A DNA stretch of 35,912 nucleotides. Origin: Flavobacteriaceae bacterium. GTDB lineage: Bacteria > Bacteroidota > Bacteroidia > Flavobacteriales > Flavobacteriaceae. The DNA lies in the NCBI GenBank assembly GCA_947478365.1, contig CANJWG010000007.1, forward strand, positions 1-35,912. Reading direction: 5' to 3'. Below, piece by piece: positions 16,669 to 24,646 of the stretch. The notes under the pieces are model-generated. The model was given only the letters and a program-made list of their open reading frames with translations, made no database searches and was not told where the DNA came from. Both the position numbers and the translations under genes were made by a program. How positions within the stretch are numbered: the stretch's first letter is position 1; each line of letters starts with the position of its first letter.

Positions 16669-18321
16669 ATGAGTGCAACTAACACGAATTATTCTGCTCT
16701 TTATACCTTAATTACCGTCTTTTTCTTTTGGGGTTTTATAGCAGCAGGGAACAGTATTTTTATTCCTTTTTGTAAAAGTTATTTTTCACTAGATCAGTTT
16801 CAATCGCAGTTGGTTGACTTTGCATTTTACACAGCTTATTATATTGGAGCTTTGTTACTTTTTGCATTTGGAAATTTAAATGGAAAAGATGTGGTTGGAA
16901 AATGGGGTTATAAAAAAAGTATTGTATATGGTTTATTGTTTTCTGCGCTAGGAGCTGGAGCAATGATTATAGCGGTTGAAGCTAATATGTATGCTGGAAT
17001 GTTGTTAGGCTTGTTTATTGTTGCTTTAGGATTTTCATTGCAGCAAACAGCAGCTCAACCTTTCGCAATATTATTAGGTGATCCAAAAACAGGAGCAAGC
17101 AGGGTAAATCTTGGTGGTGGAATAAATTCATTTGGAACAACAATTGGTCCTATAGTAGTGGCTTTGGCATTGTTTGGAACTGCAGCTTCCGTTTCTGAAG
17201 AACAAATAAAAAGTTTAGAGCTTAATAAAGTGATTTTCATGTATGTTGGAGTTGGTTTATTGTTTTTAGCTGCTGCAGTTTTATTCTTTTTTTCAAAAAA
17301 AGTGCCAAGTGGTATTTCTGAAGAACCAATTGAAAAAGCAAATAAAGCTTTAAGAATTTTAGTCATCATGACGATTTTATTAGCGGCTTGTTTTGTTCCA
17401 ATATTTAAAACCTATCAAATAGACACCACTACTTTTGAAGCTATCCAATTAGAAGATCTAGAAAAGTACAGAATGTATTGGTTATTTGGTGCTCTAGCGG
17501 TTGTAATAGGTGGATTATTATTTTCTTATTCATCAGCAAAAAAAAATGCCGAAGGTTGGGGCGCCATGCAATACCCACAATTGGTTTTGGGTATGTTGGC
17601 TATTTTTACTTATGTAGGTGTTGAAGTCGCTATCGGAAGTAATTTAGGAGAATTATTAAAGTTGCCAGAATTTGGCAGTATACAATCTTCGGATATTGCT
17701 CCTTATATTTCTATGTATTGGGGAAGTTTAATGATTGGTCGTTGGGCTGGTGCTATTAGTGTTTTTAACTTAAAAGGAACGAATAAAACTTTAGCATTAA
17801 TATTTATTCCATTGATAGCATTCGGGATTATATTAGGAGTAAATATACTTTCAGGAAAAGACATGAAGCCATTATATTATTATATTGTTTGTGTAATGGT
17901 TCAAATTGGAGCATTCTTTTTGAGTAAAGATAAACCAGCAAGAACCTTAATGATATTTGGAAGTTTTGGAATTATAGCTATGTTAGTTGGGTTGTTTTCT
18001 TCAGGAACAGTGGCTATTTACTCTTTTCTTGCAGGTGGATTGGCTTGTAGTATTATGTGGCCAGCTATTTTTACTTTATCAGTACTTGGCTTAGGGAAAT
18101 ATACATCTCAAGGTTCTGCATTTTTAATTATGATGATTTTAGGTGGTGGCATTATTCCGCCAATTCAAGGAAAACTGTCTGATATTATTGGAATTCACCA
18201 ATCTTATTTTGTAGCTGTAGTTTGCTTTGCTTATCTAACTTTATTTGCTGTTTTGGTTAAAGGTATTTTGAAGAAACAAAACATAGATGTTGATGATATA
18301 GAAAAAGAAGTTAGTCATTAA
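16669..18321 (+). CDS. sugar MFS transporter, FucP/GluP family
   Basis: Inner-membrane sugar:H+ or sugar:Na+ symporter of 550 residues. The opening [20 protein letters not shown] is the family hallmark in the first helix, followed by about 12 hydrophobic segments including [54 protein letters not shown] and [20 protein letters not shown]. It is longer than E. coli FucP (about 440 residues), owing mainly to a central region of about 100 residues (roughly 190-300) with an extra hydrophobic pair and the soluble piece [15 protein letters not shown], which is common in Bacteroidota members. The gene begins 28 bases after the GH97 remnant, suggesting that the two were once a sugar-release/uptake pair. 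Substrate (glucose, galactose, fucose, GlcNAc) cannot be told from the sequence. Confidence 0.93.
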   Translation: MSATNTNYSALYTLITVFFFWGFIAAGNSIFIPFCKSYFSLDQFQSQLVDFAFYTAYYIGALLLFAFGNLNGKDVVGKWGYKKSIVYGLLFSALGAGAMIIAVEANMYAGMLLGLFIVALGFSLQQTAAQPFAILLGDPKTGASRVNLGGGINSFGTTIGPIVVALALFGTAASVSEEQIKSLELNKVIFMYVGVGLLFLAAAVLFFFSKKVPSGISEEPIEKANKALRILVIMTILLAACFVPIFKTYQIDTTTFEAIQLEDLEKYRMYWLFGALAVVIGGLLFSYSSAKKNAEGWGAMQYPQLVLGMLAIFTYVGVEVAIGSNLGELLKLPEFGSIQSSDIAPYISMYWGSLMIGRWAGAISVFNLKGTNKTLALIFIPLIAFGIILGVNILSGKDMKPLYYYIVCVMVQIGAFFLSKDKPARTLMIFGSFGIIAMLVGLFSSGTVAIYSFLAGGLACSIMWPAIFTLSVLGLGKYTSQGSAFLIMMILGGGIIPPIQGKLSDIIGIHQSYFVAVVCFAYLTLFAVLVKGILKKQNIDVDDIEKEVSH

Positions 18322-18384
18322 TTATTTTCAATATATTTACATATTCTTAATTACATCATGATGATATTATTCAATTAGTTTTTA

Positions 18385-19560
18385 ATGAAAAAGTTTTTAT
18401 TTTCTTTTATCTTATTACTATATTTTCAAGGTTATAGCCAAACTTTCATTCCTTATTATGGAACAATTGTTAGTCAAGTTTCTGAATCTAATGTACTGAA
18501 TAAACTAACTGAATTTGAAAACCTAGGTGTAAAAATAAGAGGAACTTCACCTTTACAAAACACCCTTAATTGGTTAAAAGCAGAATATCTAAGCTATGGT
18601 TATACAACTAATCAAATGCAAGAATATAGTTTTACAAACGGTTCTGCTACTTGTAAAAATTTGGTGGTAACAAAAGTTGGAACGCTTTATCCTAATTCAT
18701 TTATTATTTTATGTGGACATTATGATACGATAACAGGTAGAGGAACTAATGATAATGGAAGTGGTATTGTTACAATTTTTGAAGTAGCTAGGTTATTAAA
18801 AAATATACCCACAGAGTATTCAATTAAGTTTATTAATTTCAGCGGAGAAGAAGATGGATTAATAGGGAGTCAAAATTTTGTTTCAACAGTTGTTAACGGC
18901 ATTAACCCTAAAATGGATATTAAATTGGTTTTTAATATTGATGAAGTAGGAGGAAGAGCCGACATGATCAATGATACGATTACATGTGAAAGAGATACCG
19001 GAAGTCCAACATCTAATAATGCAGCATCGAACACAGTAACTAACGAATTGATAAACTGTGTTCAATTATATTCGCCTTTGAATACTTTCCTTAGTTATGC
19101 CTATGCATCAGACTATATGCCATTTGAAGATAATAATGAAATAATTACGGGTTTTTTCGAAAAGAATGAAACACCACACAGACATACAGCTACAGATTTA
19201 CTAATTAATATGGATCCTGTTTATGTATATAATATAGCTAAAGCAGCTACAGGAGCAATGCTTCATTTTGCAAAAGCTTCAACAACTACTCTTGATTTGA
19301 GTGATTTAAATGATACTCATCAAGTTGTTTTTTTTCCTAGTCCGGCAAAAGATTTTTTGAATATTAATTTAGGTAACTTATCTGATACAGAATATTCTTT
19401 TTCTCTAATTGATTTACAAGGGAAAATAGTTATCAAAAAGCATGTTGAAAACGTCCATTTAATAGAGTCAGTTTCTTTGGACGGCTTGTCAAAAGGAATG
19501 TATTTGGCGGTTCTGCAAACTTCTACTAAACGAATTACAAAAAAGATTATTGTAGAATAA
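18385..19560 (+). CDS. secreted M28-family metallopeptidase with T9SS sorting domain
   Basis: 391-residue exported zinc aminopeptidase-like enzyme. A signal peptide (KFLFSFILLLYFQGYSQ) leads to the M28 domain: IILCGHYDTITGRGTNDNGS contains the first His and bridging Asp, FINFSGEEDGLIGSQNF the catalytic Glu and Glu ligand, FNIDEVGG a further Asp, and TPHRHTATD the last His. The order and spacing follow bacterial leucine-aminopeptidase-like M28 enzymes. The last 75 or so residues (VFFPSPAKDFLNINLGNLS, then LIDLQGKIV, ending SLDGLSKGMYLAVLQTSTKR and a basic tail) form a Por/type A secretion sorting domain, which sends the protein through the type IX system to the surface or medium. The gene stands alone after the sugar transporter. 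No propeptide of note is seen. Confidence 0.93.
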   Translation: MKKFLFSFILLLYFQGYSQTFIPYYGTIVSQVSESNVLNKLTEFENLGVKIRGTSPLQNTLNWLKAEYLSYGYTTNQMQEYSFTNGSATCKNLVVTKVGTLYPNSFIILCGHYDTITGRGTNDNGSGIVTIFEVARLLKNIPTEYSIKFINFSGEEDGLIGSQNFVSTVVNGINPKMDIKLVFNIDEVGGRADMINDTITCERDTGSPTSNNAASNTVTNELINCVQLYSPLNTFLSYAYASDYMPFEDNNEIITGFFEKNETPHRHTATDLLINMDPVYVYNIAKAATGAMLHFAKASTTTLDLSDLNDTHQVVFFPSPAKDFLNINLGNLSDTEYSFSLIDLQGKIVIKKHVENVHLIESVSLDGLSKGMYLAVLQTSTKRITKKIIVE

Positions 19561-19603
19561 TTTGACATAGATATAATAAAAAAAATCTACTTTCTAGGCT
19601 TTT

Positions 19604-19744
19604 TTATTCTTTGTTTTCATTGATTTTTTTTAGAAATGCTTTAAGTTGTTCAGCTCGAGCAGTTTTTTTAGCTTTATCTTTGGCTTGCGTTTTGTGAAGC
19701 TTATCGTTATGTGCTTAAATATTTTTTGCATTGTTTCTTCCCAT
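19604..19744 (-). pseudogene. small basic ORF interrupted by one in-frame TAA
   Basis: On the minus strand, an ATG at 19744 opens MGRNNAKNI, then an in-frame TAA (19717-19715), then an uninterrupted AHNDKLHKTQAKDKAKK, TARAEQLKAFLKKINENKE and a stop at 19604. Without the TAA this would be a Lys/Ala-rich helical protein of 46 residues. The preserved coding character on both sides suggests either recent inactivation by one point mutation (TAA from AAA or similar) or a chance arrangement. I recall similarly basic small proteins in flavobacteria but cannot name a family. It lies in the otherwise empty gap between the M28 peptidase and the lipoprotein gene. Confidence 0.5.
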
Positions 19745-19816
19745 TCGTTAAAAATACAAATTTTTGTTTTAAATAAACTTTGGCATAGTTAATGGGTAGT
19801 GCTTGAAATACCATAA

Positions 19817-19838
19817 ACCTGCCTGTCGGCAGACAGGT
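19817..19838. repeat. palindromic repeat encoding the PACRQTG signature
   Basis: acctgcctgtcggcagacag and two further bases form an inverted repeat (CCTGTC, GGCA loop, GACAGG). It is of the type that translates as PACRQ(A/T)G in spurious ORFs and is scattered in Bacteroidota intergenic regions. Its GC content stands out against its surroundings. It lies 19 bases before the lipoprotein start and makes the longer frame from 19803 implausible as protein. Confidence 0.7.
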
Positions 19839-19856
19839 CATTTAAAAATATATATC

Positions 19857-20357
19857 ATGAAAAAAATTACTCTAATTGTAGCTTTTATTGGGATGATAAC
19901 GTTACAAAGCTGCAGCAACAACGATAATAACATTGATAACGATACTATCAGTGAAGTATTTGAATATACTAACGTTAATTTCTTGCCTAATGATTATCGT
20001 GTTGTATTGATATATCCACATTCAATTCTTAGTTCCGATATGGTTTTGGTCTATCGATTGTCGGGTTCTTTTCAAGGAGAAGATATTTGGAAGCTATTAC
20101 CGGAAACGTACTATTTTGATGATGGAACTTTAGACCTACGTTACGATTTTGATTTCACACGTTTTGATGCTGAATTGCATTTAGAAGGATTTGATTTAGC
20201 CGGAGTAACCAATGTATATAAATTAAATCAAATATTTAGAGTAGTAATTTTACCAGGTTATTTTGGTAAAAACAGTAAAATAAATTTTAATGATTATAAA
20301 GCGGTGGTAAAAGTGCTTAATATTAATGAAAGTAAAATAATCAAAGTGCAACAATAA
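19857..20357 (+). CDS. lipoprotein of unknown function (166 aa)
   Basis: I do not recognise a functional family. The start at 19857 gives a clean lipoprotein signal (MKKITLIVAFIGMITLQSCS, lipobox LQSC with Cys19) followed by an Asn/Asp-rich spacer (NNDNNIDNDT), as usual for surface or periplasmic lipoproteins of this group. The upstream ATG at 19803 would add residues encoded by a palindromic repeat and is rejected. The mature part is rich in aromatic and acidic residues (YYFDDGTLDLRYDFDFTRF) and predicted mainly beta. It is likely an Ig-like or jelly-roll domain, but this is a guess. It ends in a bidirectional terminator shared with the convergent alpha-oxoamine synthase gene. Confidence 0.8.
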   Translation: MKKITLIVAFIGMITLQSCSNNDNNIDNDTISEVFEYTNVNFLPNDYRVVLIYPHSILSSDMVLVYRLSGSFQGEDIWKLLPETYYFDDGTLDLRYDFDFTRFDAELHLEGFDLAGVTNVYKLNQIFRVVILPGYFGKNSKINFNDYKAVVKVLNINESKIIKVQQ

Positions 20358-20377
20358 ATTTTAGTACTATTTTAAAT

Positions 20378-20408
20378 AAAAAACCATCTCAAATAGAGAT
20401 GGTTTTTT
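20378..20408. terminator. bidirectional intrinsic terminator
   Basis: CCATCTC (20384-20390), loop AAATA, GAGATGG (20396-20402), with six A before and six T after. The symmetrical tracts mean that it can end both the lipoprotein transcript (plus) and the convergent PLP-enzyme transcript (minus). Confidence 0.88.
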
Positions 20409-20426
20409 ACTTTTATATGATGTAAA

Positions 20427-21686
20427 TTAAGACACGTCAACCGTATTAGCTTCCGCAATTTTTTTATATGTCCCATTTAAAAGTTTCTCTCTGATGGAAT
20501 CAAATGCGGTAAGTGTTTCGTCTATATCTACTAATGTGTGCGAAGCAGTTGGAATCATTCTCAACAAGATTATCCCTTTAGGAATAACCGGATAAACAAC
20601 TATCGACAAAAAGATACCATAGTTTTCACGAAGGTCATTTACCATAACCATTGCTTCTGGAATAGAACCCTCTAAATAAACCGGAGTTACACAGGTGTTG
20701 GTATCTCCAATATTGAATCCTTTCGCTTTTAATCCGCTTTGTAATGCATTTACGTTTACCCAAAGTTTGTCTTTCAATCCAGGATTATCACGTAACAATT
20801 GTAACCTTTTTAACGCACCAACTGTTTGAATCATTGGTAATGCTTTGGCAAACATTTGTGAACGCAAATTGTATTTTAAATAATCGATAATAGCTGCATC
20901 GGCCGCAAGGAAAGCTCCAATGCTCGCCATAGATTTGGCAAATGTTGAAAAGTAAACATCAATTCCTTCTTGACAACCTTGCTCTTCTCCGGCTCCTGCA
21001 CCGGTTTTTCCTAAAGTTCCAAAACCATGAGCATCATCAACTAAAAGTCGGAAATTGTATTTCTTTTTCATTTCCACAATTTCTTTCAACTTGCCTTGTT
21101 GACCTCGCATACCGAAAACACCTTCAGTAATAAAAAGAATTCCACCGCCAGTTTCAGTAGCCATTTTAGTAGCACGTTGAAGGTTTTTCTCCATGCTTTC
21201 AATATCGTTATGACGATACGTAAATCTTTTTCCCATATGTAGCCGTACCCCATCAATAATACATGCGTGAGCATCAACATCGTAAACTATAATATCATTT
21301 TTGGTAACTAATGCATCAATAGCAGACATTATTCCTTGGTAACCAAAGTTTAATAAGTATGCCGATTCTTTTTGAACAAAAGCCGCTAACTCGTTTTCTA
21401 ATTGTTCGTGAGCATCAGTGTGACCAGACATCATTCTAGCACCCATTGGATAAGCAGCGCCATATTTAATTGCAGCATCTGTATCAGCTTGACGAACTTC
21501 AGGATGATTGGCAAGACCTAAATAGTCATTCAAACTCCAGTTCAAAATGTCTTTGCCGTGGAATTTCATTCTTGGACCAAGTTCTCCTTCTAGTTTTGGG
21601 AAAACATAATATCCTTCTGCTTGAGAAGCCCATTTTCCTAGTGGACCTTTATTATTTTGTATTCTTTCGAATAAATCTTTTACCAT
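20427..21686 (-). CDS. alpha-oxoamine synthase family PLP enzyme
   Basis: Cytosolic PLP enzyme of 419 residues in the family of KBL, BioF, HemA, serine palmitoyltransferase and CqsA, which condense an amino acid with an acyl-CoA and lose CO2. Visible are NDYLGLANHPEV near residue 53, the GARMMSGHT segment (84-90), DVDAHACIIDG with the His that stacks on PLP, LLVDDAHGFG (Asp217/Asp218/His220), and STFAKSMASIGAF with Schiff-base Lys251. An in-frame ATG at 21854 would add 56 residues overlapping rdgB, but a TACTTTTG -7 box at 21711-21718 (minus strand) puts the start at 21686. There is no biotin or threonine-degradation neighbour, so BioF or KBL are not favoured. A lipid role, such as capnine or sphingoid-base formation, is plausible but inferred. 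Confidence 0.87.
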   Translation of the reverse strand: MVKDLFERIQNNKGPLGKWASQAEGYYVFPKLEGELGPRMKFHGKDILNWSLNDYLGLANHPEVRQADTDAAIKYGAAYPMGARMMSGHTDAHEQLENELAAFVQKESAYLLNFGYQGIMSAIDALVTKNDIIVYDVDAHACIIDGVRLHMGKRFTYRHNDIESMEKNLQRATKMATETGGGILFITEGVFGMRGQQGKLKEIVEMKKKYNFRLLVDDAHGFGTLGKTGAGAGEEQGCQEGIDVYFSTFAKSMASIGAFLAADAAIIDYLKYNLRSQMFAKALPMIQTVGALKRLQLLRDNPGLKDKLWVNVNALQSGLKAKGFNIGDTNTCVTPVYLEGSIPEAMVMVNDLRENYGIFLSIVVYPVIPKGIILLRMIPTASHTLVDIDETLTAFDSIREKLLNGTYKKIAEANTVDVS

Positions 21687-21710
21687 AATCAGTTTGAGTT
21701 TTAGTCGGTG

Positions 21711-21718
21711 CAAAAGTA
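21711..21718 (-). promoter_or_regulatory. -7 element of the alpha-oxoamine synthase gene
   Basis: On the minus strand this reads TACTTTTG followed by CACC, an exact TAnnTTTG match 24 bases before the ATG at 21686. It decides against the longer frame from 21854. Confidence 0.65.
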
Positions 21719-21757
21719 ATAATTTATTATTGAAATTTATACTTAAGAAATTATGTT

Positions 21758-21784
21758 TTGTAAGCTTTTCTAAGATTATATTTG
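21758..21784 (+). promoter_or_regulatory. promoter of rdgB
   Basis: TTG at 21758-21760 and TATATTTG at 21777-21784 (16-base spacer, slightly short) precede the rdgB ATG at 21804. It lies back to back with the promoter of the minus-strand PLP-enzyme gene. Confidence 0.6.
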
Positions 21785-21803
21785 TAAATCGAAATTCTGA
21801 ATC

Positions 21804-22373
21804 ATGCAACTTGTCTTCGCTTCCAACAATCAAAATAAAATCAAAGAGATTCAATTATTGATGCCAAATTCTATTCAGATTCTAAGTTTGGAAGATATTG
21901 GTTGTTTTCAAGAAATTCCAGAAACATCTGATACTATTGAGGGGAATGCTATTCTCAAAGCTAATTATGTAACAGATAAATTTGGGTTTAATTGTTTTGC
22001 AGATGATACAGGTTTGGAAGTCGAAGTATTAAATGGTGAACCAGGAGTTTATTCTGCCCGATATGCTGGCGAACAAAAAGATGCTAAAGATAATATGGAT
22101 AAATTATTGGCAAACTTAAAACATTCAACTAATAGAAATGCACAATTCAAAACTGTAATTGCTTTAAATTTAAACGGCAAACAATCTTTATTTACTGGTA
22201 TTATCACTGGGCAAATAATAGATAAAAAAGTAGGGACTAATGGCTTTGGTTACGATCCAATTTTTGTTGCTGATGGATATAATAAAACGTTTGCAGAATT
22301 GACAATTGAAGAAAAATCCAAAATTAGTCACCGTGGTTTAGCCGTTCAACAATTAGTTGCTTTTTTGAAATAA
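21804..22373 (+). CDS. rdgB: RdgB/HAM1 non-canonical purine NTP pyrophosphatase
   Basis: House-cleaning enzyme of 189 residues that hydrolyses dITP, ITP and XTP to monophosphates so that they are not built into DNA or RNA. The start QLVFASNNQNKIKEIQLLMP holds the SNNxxKxxE nucleotide-phosphate motif. Further family marks are ETSDTIEGNAILKA, FADDTGLEVEVLNGEPGVYS with the catalytic Asp, GTNGFGYDPIF, and SHRGLAVQQL near the end. The length is normal for the family. The start ATG follows a clear -7 box. The gene is divergent from the PLP-enzyme gene and stands alone ahead of the helicase, which has its own promoter. Confidence 0.96.
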   Translation: MQLVFASNNQNKIKEIQLLMPNSIQILSLEDIGCFQEIPETSDTIEGNAILKANYVTDKFGFNCFADDTGLEVEVLNGEPGVYSARYAGEQKDAKDNMDKLLANLKHSTNRNAQFKTVIALNLNGKQSLFTGIITGQIIDKKVGTNGFGYDPIFVADGYNKTFAELTIEEKSKISHRGLAVQQLVAFLK

Positions 22374-22487
22374 TTATTCATCTATTTTCTTCTCAATCAC
22401 TCTTTCATATTTTTTATTGTTTTGTTGTAAAACACAACTGTCTAATTATCAATAAATAGCAAATTAGTTAATATGGTATTTAAAGAG

Positions 22488-22495
22488 TATCTTTG
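22488..22495 (+). promoter_or_regulatory. -7 element of the DEAD-box helicase gene
   Basis: TATCTTTG followed by CACC is an exact TAnnTTTG match 20 bases upstream of the helicase ATG. No TTG stands at the expected -33 spacing. The leader is very short. Confidence 0.6.
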
Positions 22496-22515
22496 CACCA
22501 AATTTTAAATAAAAC

Positions 22516-24459
22516 ATGAATAAATTTGAACAATTAGGTCTGAATGAGTCGTTACTGCTGGCGATCAAAGATCTAGGATTTGAGAATCCGTCAGAAGTGC
22601 AAGAAAAAGCCATTCCAGTCTTATTGGAACAAAACACAGACTTAGTCGCTTTAGCACAAACAGGTACAGGGAAAACGGCAGCATTTGGTTTTCCGCTAAT
22701 ACAAAAAATTGATGCTGAAGACAGAAGTACTCAAGCGTTAATTTTATCACCAACGCGTGAACTTTGCTTACAAATCACCAACGAGATTAAACAATACTCA
22801 AAATATGTAAAAGGTTTGCATACAGTGGCAGTTTATGGTGGTGCCAGCATTACAGAACAAGCCAGAGAGATTAAACGAGGAGCACAAGTAATTGTAGCAA
22901 CTCCGGGTAGAATGCAGGACATGATTAACCGTGGCTTGGTAAACATTAAAAATATCAATTTCTGTATTCTTGACGAAGCAGACGAGATGTTAAACATGGG
23001 ATTTTATGATGATATCGTTTCGATTTTATCAGACACTCCAGATGAAAAAAATACTTGGTTATTCTCAGCAACTATGCCTGCAGAGGTAGCGAGAATTGCT
23101 AAAAAATTTATGCATGATCCTGCTGAAATTACAGTAGGTCACAAAAATTCTGGATCGGCTACTGTTTCACACGAATTTTACTGTGTAAATGCACGTGACC
23201 GTTATGAAGCGTTGAAAAGATTAGCTGATGCTAATCCGGATATATTTTCGGTAGTTTTTTGTAGAACAAAACGTGATACACAAGCGGTTGCCGAGAAGTT
23301 AATTGAAGATGGGTATAATGCTGCTGCATTGCACGGAGATTTGTCTCAAGCACAACGCGATGGTGTAATGAAATCGTTTAGAGGAAGACAAATTCAAATG
23401 CTAGTAGCTACTGATGTTGCAGCGCGTGGAATTGATGTTGATAATATTACACACGTAGTGAATTATCAATTACCTGACGAAATTGAAACCTACAATCACC
23501 GTTCTGGTCGAACCGGTCGTGCAGGAAAATTAGGGACTTCTATTGTAATCATCACAAAAAGTGAATTGCGTAAAATTTCGTCAATCGAAAGAATCATTCA
23601 ACAGAAATTTGTTGAGAAAACCATTCCAAGTGGAATTGAAATTTGCGAAATCCAATTATTACACTTAGCCAATAAAATCAAGGATACTGAAGTTGACCAT
23701 GAAATAGACAACTATCTTCCAGCTATTAACGAAGTACTCGATGGTCTGTCTAAAGAAGAATTGATTAAGAAAATGGTATCGGTTGAATTCAACAGATTCA
23801 TTGCTTACTATAAAAAGAAACGCGATTTATCGGGTGAAAAAGGAGAAAGAAGCGAACGCAGTTCAGAGCCGAGAGAAATAAGAGCAGGAGATCCAGTTCG
23901 TTATTTTGTAAATATTGGTTCAAGAGACGATTTCGATTGGATGCAATTGAAAGATTTCCTTAAAGAAACATTGGATTTAGGTCGTGATGATGTGTTTAAA
24001 GTTGATGTGAAAGAAGGTTTTTCGTTCTTTAACACTGATGGTGAACATACGGATAAAGTGATGTCTGTCCTTAACGGATTTGACCTTAACGGAAGACGTA
24101 TTAATGTGGAAATCTCTAAGAACGACGGAGGAAGCAGAGAAAGACGTGACCATAATGGAAGAAGTGGTGGTGAACGAAGAAGCTCAGGTGGGTTTGGAGG
24201 AAGAAGTTCAGGTGGTGGTGGAAGTTTCGGGCCAAGAAAAGAAGGCGGATTCAGAAGTGATAGAAATGCTGCTCCAAGAACAGAACGTTCAGACAGACCT
24301 AGAAGAGAAGGAGGATATAGTCGAGATGCAGCTCCAAAAAGAGAACCAGGTTCATTTCAAAGAGAAGAACGTGCTCCAAGACGTTCTGAAGGTAATACCG
24401 AAAGACCAGCAGGACGTTCATTCGAAGCCGCTAAAAGTAGAAGGCCGAGGAAGCAGTAG
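22516..24459 (+). CDS. deaD: DEAD-box ATP-dependent RNA helicase with RGG-rich tail
   Basis: RNA helicase of 647 residues acting in ribosome assembly or RNA decay, probably in cold adaptation. Ordered motifs: F(4) with Q motif near residue 29, AQTGTGKTAAFG (motif I, about 46), PTRELCLQI (Ia), TPGRMQD (Ib), DEAD (about 153), SAT (III), the HGD region, TDVAARGID (V) and HRSGRTGRAG (VI). A DbpA-like RNA-binding domain occupies about residues 470-540 (VRYFVNIGSRDDFDWMQLKD, then NGRRINVEIS). The tail from about 545 is Gly/Arg/Ser-rich with repeated RRE, RSxG and GGG stretches, typical of flavobacterial cold-shock helicases and likely disordered RNA-binding. It is a single-gene unit with its own promoter and strong terminator. 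The name deaD/csdA/rhlE cannot be separated by sight. Confidence 0.94.
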   Translation: MNKFEQLGLNESLLLAIKDLGFENPSEVQEKAIPVLLEQNTDLVALAQTGTGKTAAFGFPLIQKIDAEDRSTQALILSPTRELCLQITNEIKQYSKYVKGLHTVAVYGGASITEQAREIKRGAQVIVATPGRMQDMINRGLVNIKNINFCILDEADEMLNMGFYDDIVSILSDTPDEKNTWLFSATMPAEVARIAKKFMHDPAEITVGHKNSGSATVSHEFYCVNARDRYEALKRLADANPDIFSVVFCRTKRDTQAVAEKLIEDGYNAAALHGDLSQAQRDGVMKSFRGRQIQMLVATDVAARGIDVDNITHVVNYQLPDEIETYNHRSGRTGRAGKLGTSIVIITKSELRKISSIERIIQQKFVEKTIPSGIEICEIQLLHLANKIKDTEVDHEIDNYLPAINEVLDGLSKEELIKKMVSVEFNRFIAYYKKKRDLSGEKGERSERSSEPREIRAGDPVRYFVNIGSRDDFDWMQLKDFLKETLDLGRDDVFKVDVKEGFSFFNTDGEHTDKVMSVLNGFDLNGRRINVEISKNDGGSRERRDHNGRSGGERRSSGGFGGRSSGGGGSFGPRKEGGFRSDRNAAPRTERSDRPRREGGYSRDAAPKREPGSFQREERAPRRSEGNTERPAGRSFEAAKSRRPRKQ

Positions 24460-24507
24460 GCAGTTTCAGTTTTCAGTTTGTATATCCTGAAAAAGAAATT
24501 ATCATAA

Positions 24508-24549
24508 CTCCGTTTTTACTCAATCATTGATGTAAAAACGGAGTTTTTT
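24508..24549 (+). terminator. intrinsic terminator of the helicase gene
   Basis: A 12-base perfect stem, ctccgtttttac (24508-24519) and gtaaaaacggag (24532-24543), with a 12-base loop and six T residues. It ends the helicase transcript. Confidence 0.92.
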
Positions 24550-24646
24550 AGGCGGATACTTTATTTTGTTAATTTTGTTCTAATTCTGATGCCAAACTTT
24601 ATAATATCTTAAAAGAGTTTCATACTTTTAACCATCAAAAATTGAT

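Noticed and set aside
19803-19856. Longer N-terminus for the lipoprotein
   Set aside because: The extra residues include PACRQTG from a palindromic repeat and would destroy the lipoprotein signal.
21687-21854. 56-residue extension of the alpha-oxoamine synthase
   Set aside because: It overlaps rdgB, contains its own promoter box and is not part of the family fold.
24080-24490. 136-residue ORF in another frame inside the helicase tail
   Set aside because: It is a by-product of the repetitive Gly/Arg/Ser-rich tail read out of frame; it lacks any family features and overlaps the strongly coding frame.
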